A stretch of 51,184 nucleotides of DNA from Clostridia bacterium (GCA_018434325.1 JAHDPO010000034.1:1-51184), one strand, 5' to 3'; numbered from the stretch's first letter, positions 35,734 to 45,296 are shown. Program-made: numbers and translations. Notes: a model not told the origin generated them from the letters alone.

Positions 35734-37395
35734 CTACACCGCCGGCTTTGCAAAATAGATACTGATTTCGGTGCCTTGGCCGGCTTGGCTTTTCAGCTCG
35801 ATTCTGCCATGATGGATCATGACGATATGCTTGACAATCGACAAGCCCAGGCCGCTGCCGCCGGTTTTTTTGGAGCGGGATCTATCCACCCGGTAAAACC
35901 GCTCAAAGACCCGGTCCTGCACCTCCCGGGGAATGCCGATGCCGGTGTCGGCCACCGTCAGCTTCAGTTGATCTGCGGTATCGAGGAGTTCAATGCTGAT
36001 CAGGCCCCCCGGCTTGTTGTACTTGATGGCGTTATCGATGAGATTATAAAAAAGCTCCTGCATTTGAGCCCGGTTGGCCCGCATAACCGTGGCCGCTTTT
36101 TTGGTTTTTTCGGCAGCAATCCGGAAGGAAACATTGTTGGCGGCAGCTTTTGGCGACAGTGCCGCCACCGTTTCCTTCATCACGGAAGCAAGGTCCACAT
36201 CCTCCCAGAGCTCCCGGCCGGCTTTTTCGTCCAGATTGGAAATCAGAAGAATATTTTCGATAAGATTGATCATGCGGGAAGCCTCATCTTTCATATGGCC
36301 ATAAAAAGCGGGCTTATCCTCTTCCTTGACCATGCCGCCGTCCAGCATTTCGGCATAGCCGTAAATGGTGGTAAGCGGCGTTTTCAATTCATGGGAGACG
36401 TTAGCGGAAAATTCCCGACGCAGGGCTTCAGCTTGCATTCTCTCAGTAATATCCATGAAAAGGATGATGGCGCCGCTGTCGGCTGCGGGGCTGCAATGCA
36501 TGCGATAGACCTTGTCCTGGCGGTAAAGGTTCATTTCGCTGCGGCGGCCGGCCAGAGCGCTGCGGATATGCTCCAGGATATCCTTATCCCGAAAAAGCTC
36601 CAGGATATTTTTGCCAGCGGCGGCAGGCATAGCAAAAAAAGCGGCGGCGCTTTTATTGATGGTAAGCAGAACGCCGTTTTTGTCCAGCAGCAGAATACCC
36701 TCGCTCATATTGTCCAAAATAGCCTCTATGGTCTCCGTGCGCCGGTGCAGGTCCTCGATTTGCTGTTGGATCTGGCGGCGCTGCTCGCTGATCGTTGCCG
36801 CAAAGGGGGCCAGCTCGTCATAGGGCAGGCTGACGCCGGTATTTAAATCGGCGCTGTTGATGGGGTCGAGTATACGCCTGGTCAGGCGGCCGGCCAGCAG
36901 GTAACCGGCGATAATCATGGCTATGATGACGCAGACCGCTACCGGCAGGGAGCGGCCAAATAGGCCCAGCATACTGCTGGTGGTTTTGGCCACCCGCAGC
37001 ACACAGCCGTCGGTCATTTTGACGGCATAATAATATGTTTCCTCATCGAGGGTGTCGGAAAACCGCTTGGCTTCACCGACGCCCAACTCCATAGCCTGGG
37101 CCACTTCCTTGCGGTGGCCGTGATTGGGCAGCCCGGCAGCTTCCACCGTATTATCGAAGATAACCTGGCCTGCGGGAGAGATAATGGAAATGCGGACGTC
37201 GTTTCTCGGCGATTGGGCAAAGGCTTCCATGGCCGTGGCGGAACTGTTGTCCCGAAAGACCTCGGCCAGATCCCGCAGATCCCTGTGCACAATAGTTGAA
37301 AGCTGCCCGTAAAAGACCAGGCAAAGCAACAGGGACAGGATGATGAGGCTTGAGGCCATCAGCAGCATCATATTAAGAAAAATTCGTTTTCTCAC
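35734..37395 (-). CDS. phoR: Phosphate-regulon sensor kinase PhoR
   Basis: 553 residues. Two membrane helices (about 8-30 and 150-172) flank an extracytoplasmic domain. A HAMP-like linker, a PAS domain (ILDNMSEGILLLDKNGVLLT), the phospho-acceptor box SANVSHELKTPLTTI and the ATPase domain (N: NLIDNAIKYN; G1: DTGIGIP; F: FERFYRVD; G2: GSGLGLSIVKH) follow. Phosphate state is read through the Pst transporter and PhoU encoded just upstream. The GTG start lies two bases after the regulator's stop, with GGGGGCTAAGG as ribosome binding site. Confidence 0.92.
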   Translation of the reverse strand: MRKRIFLNMMLLMASSLIILSLLLCLVFYGQLSTIVHRDLRDLAEVFRDNSSATAMEAFAQSPRNDVRISIISPAGQVIFDNTVEAAGLPNHGHRKEVAQAMELGVGEAKRFSDTLDEETYYYAVKMTDGCVLRVAKTTSSMLGLFGRSLPVAVCVIIAMIIAGYLLAGRLTRRILDPINSADLNTGVSLPYDELAPFAATISEQRRQIQQQIEDLHRRTETIEAILDNMSEGILLLDKNGVLLTINKSAAAFFAMPAAAGKNILELFRDKDILEHIRSALAGRRSEMNLYRQDKVYRMHCSPAADSGAIILFMDITERMQAEALRREFSANVSHELKTPLTTIYGYAEMLDGGMVKEEDKPAFYGHMKDEASRMINLIENILLISNLDEKAGRELWEDVDLASVMKETVAALSPKAAANNVSFRIAAEKTKKAATVMRANRAQMQELFYNLIDNAIKYNKPGGLISIELLDTADQLKLTVADTGIGIPREVQDRVFERFYRVDRSRSKKTGGSGLGLSIVKHIVMIHHGRIELKSQAGQGTEISIYFAKPAV

Positions 37396-37397
37396 CC

Positions 37398-38075
37398 TTA
37401 GCCCCCAATCTTATACCCAATATTGCGCACCGTCTTGATGGCGCCGCCTTCATCCCCCAGCTTCTGGCGCAGGGACTTGATATGCATATCCACCGTGCGG
37501 CTTTCGCCGTTGTAGTCAAAGCCCCAGATCTGCTCCAGCAGCTTATCCCGGGACAGCACGATGCCCTCGTTGATCATCAGATATTGCAGCAGCTCGAACT
37601 CCTTATAGGTTAGGCCGACCTCCTGCTCCCCGGCGTAAACCGTTCTCCTATCCTTATGGAGTCTGATGCCGGCGATTTGGATTTCGGAAGCTTGCAGAGG
37701 CTCGCCGCCGGAGCGGCGCAGCACGGCTTTAATGCGGGAAATGGCTTCCATGACGGAAAAAGGCTTGGTAATATAATCGTCGGCCCCCAGATCCAGGCCA
37801 TTGATGCGGTCGTATTCCGCACCTTTGGCTGTCAGTAGAATGACGGGAATTTTGGCATAGGCTTTCGATTGACGGAGGGCTTTAAGAATAGAAAGCCCAT
37901 CCTGACCGGGCAGCATGATATCCAACAGAATCAAGGCAGGACAGGCAGTGGCCAAGGCCTGCCACAGAGCTTCGCCATCCATAAAGCCCTCCGCTTCAAA
38001 GCCCGCCATGGTCAGGGCATAGGATACCATTTTGCGGATATGATCCTCATCCTCCACAATGAATATCTTCTGCAA
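37398..38075 (-). CDS. phoP: Phosphate-regulon response regulator PhoP/PhoB
   Basis: 225 residues, the normal length from this start. Receiver domain: DEDH acidic pocket, phospho-acceptor Asp in ILLDIMLPGQDG, Thr in LLTAK and Lys in ITKPFS. Winged-helix OmpR-type domain: TYKEFELLQYLM and RTVDMHIKSLRQKLG. It is predicted to bind the Pho box before pstS and close a feedback loop. I chose TTG 38075, five bases after GGGGTG; a farther upstream in-frame start would add 29 unconserved residues. Confidence 0.93.
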   Translation of the reverse strand: MQKIFIVEDEDHIRKMVSYALTMAGFEAEGFMDGEALWQALATACPALILLDIMLPGQDGLSILKALRQSKAYAKIPVILLTAKGAEYDRINGLDLGADDYITKPFSVMEAISRIKAVLRRSGGEPLQASEIQIAGIRLHKDRRTVYAGEQEVGLTYKEFELLQYLMINEGIVLSRDKLLEQIWGFDYNGESRTVDMHIKSLRQKLGDEGGAIKTVRNIGYKIGG

Positions 38076-38182
38076 GATTTCACCCCATTTCTGCATATAT
38101 GCAAATCTGCGTGCGCCTTTGGCGCAGTGGCAATCAAGAATTGCCAGATTAAAATATTCCATATTTTAATCGCAGAATAGTA

Positions 38183-38842
38183 TTACAGCATTTGTTTGTC
38201 CTTATGTTTGCCGGTTATGGAGAAGATTACCCATTCGGCAATATTGACGGCGTGGTCGCCGATGCGCTCATAATATTTGGCAATCTGCAGGAGATCAAAA
38301 GCCTGTTCGCCGGTCTTGACGTCTTCATGAACGAGATTGATCAGATCCCTTTTGACGGTAACGTATAGGGCGTCCACCACATCGTCGTGAGCAATGACGG
38401 TTTCCGCCAGGGCCTGATCTTTTTTGACGAAGGCGTCGATGGCCCAAGTGACCATTTTGATAGTTTCACCGGCCATTTGGGGGATATGCTCCAATTTTTT
38501 AATGTATTGCTGCTCCGCCAGATAAATGCAGAGCTCCGAAATATCGGCGGCCTGGTCGCCAATACGTTCCATATCGGTGATCAGCTTCAGGGCAGTGGAA
38601 ATCTGCCGCAAATCCCGGGCCACCGGCTGCTGGTGAAGCAGCAGTTTCAGACACTGGCTTTCAATATCCTTTTCTTTTTCGTCAATGATCGTATCGCCGG
38701 CAATGATTTCTCTGGCCTTGGCGGCGTCCTGCTCCAAAAGAGCCTGGGTAGCCTGGAAAATGGCGCTCTCAACCAAGCCGCCCATTTCGATCAGGCCGTT
38801 ATTTAAAAGAGTTAACGATTCGTCAAAACGGCTGCGCATCAT
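38183..38842 (-). CDS. phoU: Phosphate transport/signalling regulator PhoU
   Basis: 219 residues, two PhoU repeats of three helices each. Metal-binding motifs ExxxD appear in each repeat ([15 protein letters not shown] and [10 protein letters not shown]-like), and [12 protein letters not shown] and [13 protein letters not shown] are diagnostic. PhoU links PstB activity to PhoR and limits phosphate uptake. Its first codons overlap the pstB stop (TGATG); a second ATG follows at once. 107 bp separate it from phoP, so the kinase pair may have some separate control. Confidence 0.95.
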   Translation of the reverse strand: MMRSRFDESLTLLNNGLIEMGGLVESAIFQATQALLEQDAAKAREIIAGDTIIDEKEKDIESQCLKLLLHQQPVARDLRQISTALKLITDMERIGDQAADISELCIYLAEQQYIKKLEHIPQMAGETIKMVTWAIDAFVKKDQALAETVIAHDDVVDALYVTVKRDLINLVHEDVKTGEQAFDLLQIAKYYERIGDHAVNIAEWVIFSITGKHKDKQML

Positions 38843-39588
38843 CCAAACCTCCCTGTAATATAATCCTCGGTGCGTTTATCCCGGGGCATAGAGAAGATAC
38901 CCTCGGTGCTGCCATATTCAACCACCTCTCCCAAAAGGAAAAAGGCGGTGTTATCGCTGATGCGGGTAGCCTGCTGCATATTGTGCGTAACAATAATTAT
39001 ACTATATTTCTCCCGCAACGTCAGCAGCAGCTCCTCGATTTTGCCGGTAGAGATCGGGTCCAAAGCGCTGGTCGGCTCATCCAGCAGCAGGACCTCCGGC
39101 GATACGGCTAAAGCCCGGGCAATACAAAGGCGCTGCTGCTGCCCGCCTGACAGGCCCAGGGCCGATTTGTGAAGCCGATCCTTCAGCTCATCCCAAATAG
39201 CCGCACTGTGCAAAGATTCCTCGACGATTTGATCCAGCTGAAATTTGGAGCGGATGCCATGGGTCCGCGGCCCGAAAGCAATATTGTCGTAGACGCTCAT
39301 GGGGAAAGGATTGGGCTTTTGAAAGACCATGCCCACCCGTTTGCGCAGCAGATTAATATCGATGCTGCCGTAGATATCTTCGCCAAAGAGGTCGACATCG
39401 CCGGTGATTCGGCAATCCTCTACCAAATCATTCATCCGGTTGAGGGTCTTAATTAAGGTGGATTTGCCGCAGCCTGAAGGCCCGATAAAAGCGGTGATTT
39501 TATCCTGGTCAATAGACATATTGATGTCTTTGAGGGCGTGAAAATCGCCATAATAGAGATTTAGATCTCTGATTTTAAAACAGTTCAT
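38839..39588 (-). CDS. pstB: Phosphate ABC transporter ATP-binding protein PstB
   Basis: 249 residues. Walker [10 protein letters not shown] (near residue 37), Q-loop [11 protein letters not shown], signature LSGGQQQR, Walker [12 protein letters not shown] and switch His in THNMQQATR are all present. [15 protein letters not shown] is characteristic of PstB. It powers the PstCA channel. ATG 39588 follows GGAGG and lies inside the end of pstA, overlapping it by 14 bp; a TTG at 39600 would start inside that site. Confidence 0.96.
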   Translation of the reverse strand: MNCFKIRDLNLYYGDFHALKDINMSIDQDKITAFIGPSGCGKSTLIKTLNRMNDLVEDCRITGDVDLFGEDIYGSIDINLLRKRVGMVFQKPNPFPMSVYDNIAFGPRTHGIRSKFQLDQIVEESLHSAAIWDELKDRLHKSALGLSGGQQQRLCIARALAVSPEVLLLDEPTSALDPISTGKIEELLLTLREKYSIIIVTHNMQQATRISDNTAFFLLGEVVEYGSTEGIFSMPRDKRTEDYITGRFG

Positions 39589-40471
39589 TTTTGCCTCCAA
39601 TCCGCCGGGCTATTCTTGCTGCCGCTGCGTTAATCAGGATCACCACCAGCAGGAGAACCACTGCCGTGGCATAAGCTTCCCGGGTATGCAGCCCTTCACT
39701 GGACAGGGCATACATATGCACGGAGAGTGTGCGAGCCGACTGCATAGGATTGAGGGGGATCTGAGCCACCGTCCCTGCGGTGTAGATCAGAGCCGCCGTT
39801 TCGCCGACTATGCGTCCCACTGCCAAAATGATACCGGCCAAAATCCCCGGCATGGCTGAGGGCAATACAATGCTGAACACGGTGCGAAGCTTGCCGGCCC
39901 CCAGGCCAAAGGCTCCTTCCCGATAATTGTCGGGCACCGATTTCAGGGCTTCCTCACTGGAACGCATAATCAGGGGCAGAATCATGATGGCCAGGGTGAA
40001 GGCGCCGGCCAGCAGGGAAAAGCCCCAACCCAGGAAAGTGACGAAAAACAAAAGGCCAAAAAGTCCGTAAATAATGGAGGGAATACCGGAAAGGGTTTCG
40101 GTGGTCATGCGGATAAGAACCACCGCCTTATTGCTGCGCTTGGCGTATTCAACCAGATAAATAGCGGCAAACACACCCAGGGGAACGGCAAAGGCCAGGG
40201 CGAGAGCGGTCATCATCACCGTCGAGATCAGGGCCGGCAAGAGGGAGACGTTGACGCTGTTGTAGGTTAAGGCAAACAAGGAGGGCTTGATATGGGGCAG
40301 GCCTTTGGCTATGACGAAGCACACCAAAAAGACCAGAATGCCGATGGTGAGAATGGCCGCCGACCAAGTGAGGATGGCCAAAAAGCTTTCCGCCCATCCG
40401 GAGGTTCGTGCCGCGCTGTTTGTTGCATTTTTCGCTGCATTTTTTACTATGGTTTTTGATATGCCGCTCAT
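39575..40471 (-). CDS. pstA: Phosphate ABC transporter permease PstA
   Basis: 298 residues, six membrane helices after a polar N-terminal segment of about 25 residues (Ala/Asn/Ser-rich). The permease EAA-like loop is [21 protein letters not shown] with the coupling helix to PstB. The C-terminal [18 protein letters not shown] is typical of PstA. It forms the inner-membrane channel with PstC. pstC overlaps its start by 4 bp. The N-terminus is longer than in most homologues, which may be a lineage feature. Confidence 0.94.
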   Translation of the reverse strand: MSGISKTIVKNAAKNATNSAARTSGWAESFLAILTWSAAILTIGILVFLVCFVIAKGLPHIKPSLFALTYNSVNVSLLPALISTVMMTALALAFAVPLGVFAAIYLVEYAKRSNKAVVLIRMTTETLSGIPSIIYGLFGLLFFVTFLGWGFSLLAGAFTLAIMILPLIMRSSEEALKSVPDNYREGAFGLGAGKLRTVFSIVLPSAMPGILAGIILAVGRIVGETAALIYTAGTVAQIPLNPMQSARTLSVHMYALSSEGLHTREAYATAVVLLLVVILINAAAARIARRIGGKNELF

Positions 40472-41304
40472 CTTTTGATCCCCCTGTTAAATAGAAAAAG
40501 GCTGATATTGATGATCAGAATAAAAACAAACAGCACTACGCCGGTGGCGATCAGAGCCTCCCGGTGCAGCTCGGCGGCATAGCCCATTTCGATGACGATA
40601 TTGGCCGTCAGCGTCCGCACGCCCCGAAAAAGAGAGACGGGCATCCGGGGCTGGTTGCCGGCCACCATGATCACAGCCATGGTTTCGCCAATGGCTCGTC
40701 CGATGCCCAGGACGGCGGAGGCGAAGACGCCTGATTTTGCCGCCGGCAGGACAACGTGGAATACGCTGCGATAGTGGCCGGCCCCCAGGGCCAAAGCTCC
40801 TTCATAATAGTTTTCCGGCACGGCCCGCAGGGAGCTTTCGGCCAGGGCAACGACGGTGGGGAGGATCATGATTCCCAACAGGATGGAGGCGGAAAGGATG
40901 CTGTTTCTAAATAGAGGGACAATGGTCATCATGCCGAAAAAACCGTAAACTACTGAGGGTATTCCCGCCATCAGCTCTATACCGGGCCGGATCATCCTGT
41001 AGATTTTCTTTGGGCAGACTCTCGCCAAAAAGACTGCCGTCAGGATACCTACCGGAACGCCCAACAAAACAGCCCCTGCCGTGACGTAAAGGCTGCCTGC
41101 GATCATGGGCAAAATGCCAAAGGCGGGAGGGACGTCGGCAGGCGACCATTCCCTCCCCAGCAGAAAGCTGAAGAAACCAATCTTACCCATAGCGGGGATG
41201 CCTTGGGCCAGCAAGAATACGCAGATGAGCGCTACGGCCAGTATTGAGGTGAGGGCTGAGGCCAAAAAGACAGCGGCCATGATTTTTTCTGCTTGCTTAC
41301 TCAT
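40468..41304 (-). CDS. pstC: Phosphate ABC transporter permease PstC
   Basis: 278 residues, six predicted membrane helices. The PstC-specific FLLGREWSP near residue 48 and the coupling loop ESSLRAVPENYYEGALALGAGHYRSVF are clear. It overlaps the pstS stop by 4 bp at its start and pstA by 4 bp at its end, so pstSCA are tightly coupled. Little is unusual in it apart from a short N-terminus. Confidence 0.94.
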   Translation of the reverse strand: MSKQAEKIMAAVFLASALTSILAVALICVFLLAQGIPAMGKIGFFSFLLGREWSPADVPPAFGILPMIAGSLYVTAGAVLLGVPVGILTAVFLARVCPKKIYRMIRPGIELMAGIPSVVYGFFGMMTIVPLFRNSILSASILLGIMILPTVVALAESSLRAVPENYYEGALALGAGHYRSVFHVVLPAAKSGVFASAVLGIGRAIGETMAVIMVAGNQPRMPVSLFRGVRTLTANIVIEMGYAAELHREALIATGVVLFVFILIINISLFLFNRGIKR

Positions 41305-42278
41305 TTTGCGGCTTCACTCCAGCGCAGCACCTGGCCGGTGTAGATGGATTTTACCTGATCTTTGGAAAGATTGGCGGCAGGATTGTCTTTATTGACAATG
41401 ACCGCAATACCGTCCAAGGCGATCTGGATAGGAGTGAGGACTTCCTTCTCGCTGTCTTTTAGCTCCCGGCTGGCCATACCGATATCGCAGGTGCCGTCAA
41501 TAGCCCCGGTCATGCCGGCGGAAGAGTCGCTTTGCTGAATTTCAATTTTAGCGTTGGGGTTGATGGCAATGTAGGCTTCCTTCAGCTTTTCCATGACGGG
41601 GGTCACCGATGAAGAGCCGGCCACCACAATTTTTCCGGAAGCATTGCTGCTTTTATAGGCGGGAGCATTGTCATTAATGGGGATGTAGCCTTTGGCCACC
41701 ACTGCCTGGCCTTCTGCCGAAAGGATGAAGCTGATGAAATCCTCAGCCAGTCCGGAGGCTTTGCCTTTGGTAGCAATGTTGAAGGGCCGGGCAATGGGGT
41801 AGGAGCCGTCTTTGACTGTGGCGGCGGCAGGTGCCACGCCTTCAATTTGCAGGGCTTTCACCGTGTCGTTTAACGAACCCAAGGATACGTAACCGATGGC
41901 ATAGCGGTCGCCGGCTACTTGTGTCATCACTACGTCGGTTTGCCGGGCAATAATAGCTTCTTTAGTGGTCAAGTCTTTCTTGGCGCCGTCGCTGCCTTTT
42001 TGTTCGATGCCCACAAGCTCGATAAATGCGCCGCGGGTGCCGGAACCGTCTTCCCGGGAAATGACGCTGATATCGCTGTCAGATTTAAAGTTGCTGGCCT
42101 GGGTGGCCGGCTGGGTTGCCGGTGAAGCGTTTGCCGGAGTGCCGGAGCTGCTGCCGGCTTGGCTGCCGCTGCCGTTGTTGCCGCCGCCACTGCCGCCACT
42201 ATCGCTGCCGCTGCCGCAGCCCGCCAGAGCCAAAGTCGTTAATGCAAATAATAGTAAAATTGCTATTGTTTTTTTCAT
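41301..42278 (-). CDS. pstS: Phosphate-binding lipoprotein PstS, circularly permuted
   Basis: 325 residues. A signal peptide with lipobox LALAGC puts Cys21 at the outer face. Residues 22-68 are a Gly/Ser/Ala/Thr/Gln linker. The ligand-binding fold then runs in swapped order: ISREDGSGTR (73-82), IGYVSLGSLNDTVKAL, YPIARPFNIATKG and FILSAEGQAVVAKGYIPI, all normally in the C-terminal half, come first. GKIVVAGSSSVTPVMEKL (from about 214), MASRELKDSEKE and SIYTGQVLRWSEA, normally the N-terminal half, come last. All binding motifs are present, so it should still bind phosphate. AGGAGGAAATAGG precedes the ATG. Confidence 0.9.
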   Translation of the reverse strand: MKKTIAILLLFALTTLALAGCGSGSDSGGSGGGNNGSGSQAGSSSGTPANASPATQPATQASNFKSDSDISVISREDGSGTRGAFIELVGIEQKGSDGAKKDLTTKEAIIARQTDVVMTQVAGDRYAIGYVSLGSLNDTVKALQIEGVAPAAATVKDGSYPIARPFNIATKGKASGLAEDFISFILSAEGQAVVAKGYIPINDNAPAYKSSNASGKIVVAGSSSVTPVMEKLKEAYIAINPNAKIEIQQSDSSAGMTGAIDGTCDIGMASRELKDSEKEVLTPIQIALDGIAVIVNKDNPAANLSKDQVKSIYTGQVLRWSEAAK

Positions 42279-42323
42279 CCTATTTCCTCCTCGTTTTCTG
42301 CTACAATATTAAATTAGCCAAGT

Positions 42324-42376
42324 ATTATATAAACCAACTGCAGGCTTATGTAATGTTTGTGTAAAGTTTCTGAACT
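42324..42376 (-). promoter_or_regulatory. pstS promoter with candidate Pho box
   Basis: On the minus strand three hexamers in 11-bp register, AGTTCA-N5-TTTACA-N5-ATTACA (42376 to 42349), match the PhoP repeat TTAACA-N5 of Bacillus. A perfect TATAAT follows at 42329-42324, 19 bp beyond the last repeat. The spacing suits activator-dependent transcription without a good -35. Confidence 0.65.
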
Positions 42377-42430
42377 TGCTTTTCCATATGGCATATTCTA
42401 TAATTTAAGAGATATTTTGAATTTTGCCGT

Positions 42431-43816
42431 ATGGAGATGAATAGAGCGATGAAGGGAATAAAAAAACCAACCAATTATCGTTGGCTGGTTTTTGCTTTGT
42501 TGATGGGCCTGTATGTGATCGGCCTTTTTTTGCGGCTTTGCCTGGGTGTGGTCAAAGGTGATCTGGAAACGTTTTTTGTTCTGTCTCCCGCCGCCTTCGG
42601 CGCTTTAGGAGGGGCTTATTTTTATGCCTATCTGCTGATGCAGATTCCCACCGGCATGCTGGCCGATTCCTGGGGGCCTAAAAAGACGGCGATGCTGGGC
42701 AACTTTATTTTATTGCTGGGCACGGTGGTTTTTGCGGCGGCTCCCAATTTGCCGCTGCTTTTTGCCGGCCGTATTCTCTGCGGTCTGGGCTCGGCCATGG
42801 TTTTCATTCCAGTGACGAAAATTGTGGCCTATTGGTTTACGGAACAGGAGTTCGGCGCTATTAACGGCTTAATTTCCTGCCTGGGCTATTTGGGCGGGCT
42901 GGTAGCTCAGGCGCCTTTGGCTTGGCTGATTACGAAAATGTCCTGGCGCATGGTCTTTTTGATCTTGGGCGGTATGGTGGCCTTAGTTTGGCTGGCCAAC
43001 CTCAAATGGACTTATGTGAGGCCGGAGGATGCCGGAATGCCGTCAATACCGGGTAGCGACAGCAAAGCCGGCGGTACTCCCCTGACGCAAAAAGAAATGT
43101 GGCGGGGTCTCAGAATTGTGCTGAGCCGGAAACGCAGCTGGCCCCCGGCCCTTATTGCTTTGGGCTTTTTCGGCTCCTTCAATGCCCTTACCGGCGTCTG
43201 GGGCACTGCCTTCGTTTCTGCCGTCTACGGCAAAACCGGCCTGGAAGCTTCCGGCGCCATACAGTATGCGCTGATCGGCATGGCCCTGGGCAGTATAACC
43301 ATCGCCGGCATCTCCGGCAAAATCGGCCGGCGGCGGGGGCCCCTTTTAATCAGCGGCGGTGTTCTCAGCCTTTGCTGGCTGATTATGGCGGCCAATACCG
43401 GCGGTATTATCCCTTACCCCGTCTTTTGCGGGCTGCTGCTGCTTTTAGGCTATTGTACCAGCGCTGTGGTGCTGACGATGATCTCGATCAAGGAAATGCA
43501 TCTTGTGGCCTACGCCGGCATGGCGGTGGCGGTGTATAATGTGGGCTGCTTTTTAGGGGCCGCTTTGGCGGCGCCGGTGATGGGCGGCTTAATCGGCGCA
43601 GTGATGAAGGCCGCCGCTGCCGCCAACGAGGCCGGGGCTGGAGCGGTTATCGCCGGGGCCGGGGCGGTGGTCGCCGGGGCTGCTGCCTACCGGCTGGCTT
43701 TCGGATTCTGCCTGCTCCTGGTACTGATATCCTGGGCGGCGGCAGGTATGATGCTGGAAACGGGTTGCCGCAACAGGGGTCAGGAATTAGAAGAAAAGGC
43801 GGCGGGCGGGGCATAA
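42431..43816 (+). CDS. Major facilitator superfamily transporter
   Basis: 461 residues, about 12 membrane helices. The MFS motif A lies between helices 2 and 3 (GMLADSWGPKKTAMLG), with its weaker counterpart GKIGRRRGP between 8 and 9. The N-terminal pattern (FLRLCLGVVKGDLETFF; SPAAFGALGGAYFYAYLLMQIPTG) resembles organic-acid and glycerol-phosphate/hexuronate-type carriers, so an anion substrate is possible but unproven. About 25 Ala/Gly/Val residues are inserted near residues 392-420 before the last helix. It is divergent from pstS. Start codons at 42431, 42437 and 42449 are all possible. Confidence 0.85.
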   Translation: MEMNRAMKGIKKPTNYRWLVFALLMGLYVIGLFLRLCLGVVKGDLETFFVLSPAAFGALGGAYFYAYLLMQIPTGMLADSWGPKKTAMLGNFILLLGTVVFAAAPNLPLLFAGRILCGLGSAMVFIPVTKIVAYWFTEQEFGAINGLISCLGYLGGLVAQAPLAWLITKMSWRMVFLILGGMVALVWLANLKWTYVRPEDAGMPSIPGSDSKAGGTPLTQKEMWRGLRIVLSRKRSWPPALIALGFFGSFNALTGVWGTAFVSAVYGKTGLEASGAIQYALIGMALGSITIAGISGKIGRRRGPLLISGGVLSLCWLIMAANTGGIIPYPVFCGLLLLLGYCTSAVVLTMISIKEMHLVAYAGMAVAVYNVGCFLGAALAAPVMGGLIGAVMKAAAAANEAGAGAVIAGAGAVVAGAAAYRLAFGFCLLLVLISWAAAGMMLETGCRNRGQELEEKAAGGA

Positions 43817-43886
43817 CGAGGCGTTATGCCTATATGCGGCAATCGGAACGTGCAATAGGAATGTGCAGTAGAATGCAGCAATCGGG

Positions 43887-45062
43887 TCAGATCAGGGTAA
43901 TATTGGTGGCTATCTTAGCCTGACAAATGACTTCCTCTTGCCCGCCCCGGCGGTGGACCATATATTTGCCGTTGGAAAACAGCAAATCCTCACCATCAAA
44001 GGCGTAATCCAGGACGCCTTTTTTTATTACCTCCACATTGCCGGCCTCGCCGATCAAGACCAGTTCCCAGCTTTTTGGGGCAATGCCGGGGAATTTTTCA
44101 CCTTGGCGGATATTTTCTTTCAAGGCTTTTTCGGCGTTGATCAGGTTGCCCTCAATGAAAATCTCTTCCTCGCTTTTCGTCTGATGCCTGGCGGGGTTGC
44201 TGCCGCTTTCCTTATCTTTGACCAGGGCCTCCCCCGTATAGCGGCGGCTGAAAAAATTCAGCCAGCCAAAAATGGCTTTCAGCAGGCGAAAAGGAATCAA
44301 AAAGACGTCCAGCAGAAAGGATCTCTCTTTAGGGGCGATTTTGGGCCGGCGGATGCAATATAAACTGCCGGCTGCCGTCTCCTTGGGCCGGATGTAATCA
44401 TATTTTTCATCGGCTATCACCTCCGTCAGGCTGCCACTGTCTAAATCCAGCCGGTTGAGGCAATAGCTGCCGTAATAAGTCTGACTTTTGCGAGGATCCA
44501 CATAATAACCGGCGCTGGAGTAATAGATGATTCGGGGATTGGCCCGGGAATAAGAAGGGGTGATATCCATAGTGTCCCCTTCCGTAATCACGTGAAACTC
44601 CGAGTGCTCTTCTCTGATAATGGCAATGTGGCATTCTTTGGGGCCGTCGCTGACGGAGGCCGCTATCGCGCCATCCTGAGGATTGCAGTCGATATGGTGA
44701 ATGCGGGTATTATTGCGGCGAAGAATGAAGCCTTCGGCAGCCTCTTCCTTAAGCGGATTCTTGGTGTGCAGGCCGGCGGAGGTTTCGAGAGACAGAGAAT
44801 AGATCAATTTTTCCGGACCCGCCGCCGTCAGGGATTCCACGCTGACGTAAGCATTCTCGGAGGCGGATGGAGACCCGGCCGGGCCCATCATCCCCATGCC
44901 CATAAAACGAGCGCCGGCACCGCTGGTTTTCCATTCCTGTCGCTTCTCGATCTCCTTCAGATTCTGATGGTACTTTTCCGCTGCCTCGCTGGGCAGCAAT
45001 CGGCCGCCGTCTTCCTGAACCTTATATAATTTGCCTTCCGAAAGGTAATAGATATTTGGCAT
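43887..45062 (-). CDS. Uncharacterised protein with possible beta-propeller segments
   Basis: 391 residues, not recognised. It has no signal peptide. The middle (residues about 95-245) carries repeated strand-turn patterns such as IIYYSSAGYYVD, YCLNRLDLDSGSLTEVIAD and LYCIRRPKI, like TolB/WD40-type propellers. A hydrophobic stretch around residue 255-280 (LLDVFLIPFRLLKAIFGWLNFF) could lie in or on the membrane. A charged Lys/Glu segment and a further pair of strands end the protein. GGAG lies eight bases before ATG 45062. It is alone on its strand between the MFS gene and the tRNAs. Confidence 0.6.
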   Translation of the reverse strand: MPNIYYLSEGKLYKVQEDGGRLLPSEAAEKYHQNLKEIEKRQEWKTSGAGARFMGMGMMGPAGSPSASENAYVSVESLTAAGPEKLIYSLSLETSAGLHTKNPLKEEAAEGFILRRNNTRIHHIDCNPQDGAIAASVSDGPKECHIAIIREEHSEFHVITEGDTMDITPSYSRANPRIIYYSSAGYYVDPRKSQTYYGSYCLNRLDLDSGSLTEVIADEKYDYIRPKETAAGSLYCIRRPKIAPKERSFLLDVFLIPFRLLKAIFGWLNFFSRRYTGEALVKDKESGSNPARHQTKSEEEIFIEGNLINAEKALKENIRQGEKFPGIAPKSWELVLIGEAGNVEVIKKGVLDYAFDGEDLLFSNGKYMVHRRGGQEEVICQAKIATNITLI

Positions 45063-45245
45063 AAGACATTCTCCGTTAATCACGTAATAGCTCAATTGAT
45101 AATAATGGAAATACTCTCTCCATCTTAGCTGCTGCAATATATGCTGTCAAGCTTTGAAGACAGCCTGTACTGCCGGCGCTTTCAGGAAAAGTATGGATGA
45201 AAAAGGGGAAAAATAAAATTATCGGCGGAAGACATAAATTTATAG

Positions 45246-45274
45246 TTGAAATTGCTTTCGATCTGTGGTAGTAT
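45246..45274 (+). promoter_or_regulatory. Promoter of the tRNA-Thr/tRNA-Met unit
   Basis: TTGAAA-17 bp-TAGTAT, 22 bp upstream of tRNA-Thr. Confidence 0.55.
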
Positions 45275-45296
45275 CTGAAAAGTAAGCTTCAAACAT

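Noticed and set aside
35710-36846. 378-codon plus-strand open frame opposite phoR
   Set aside because: phoR on the minus strand has all kinase boxes; this is a composition shadow.
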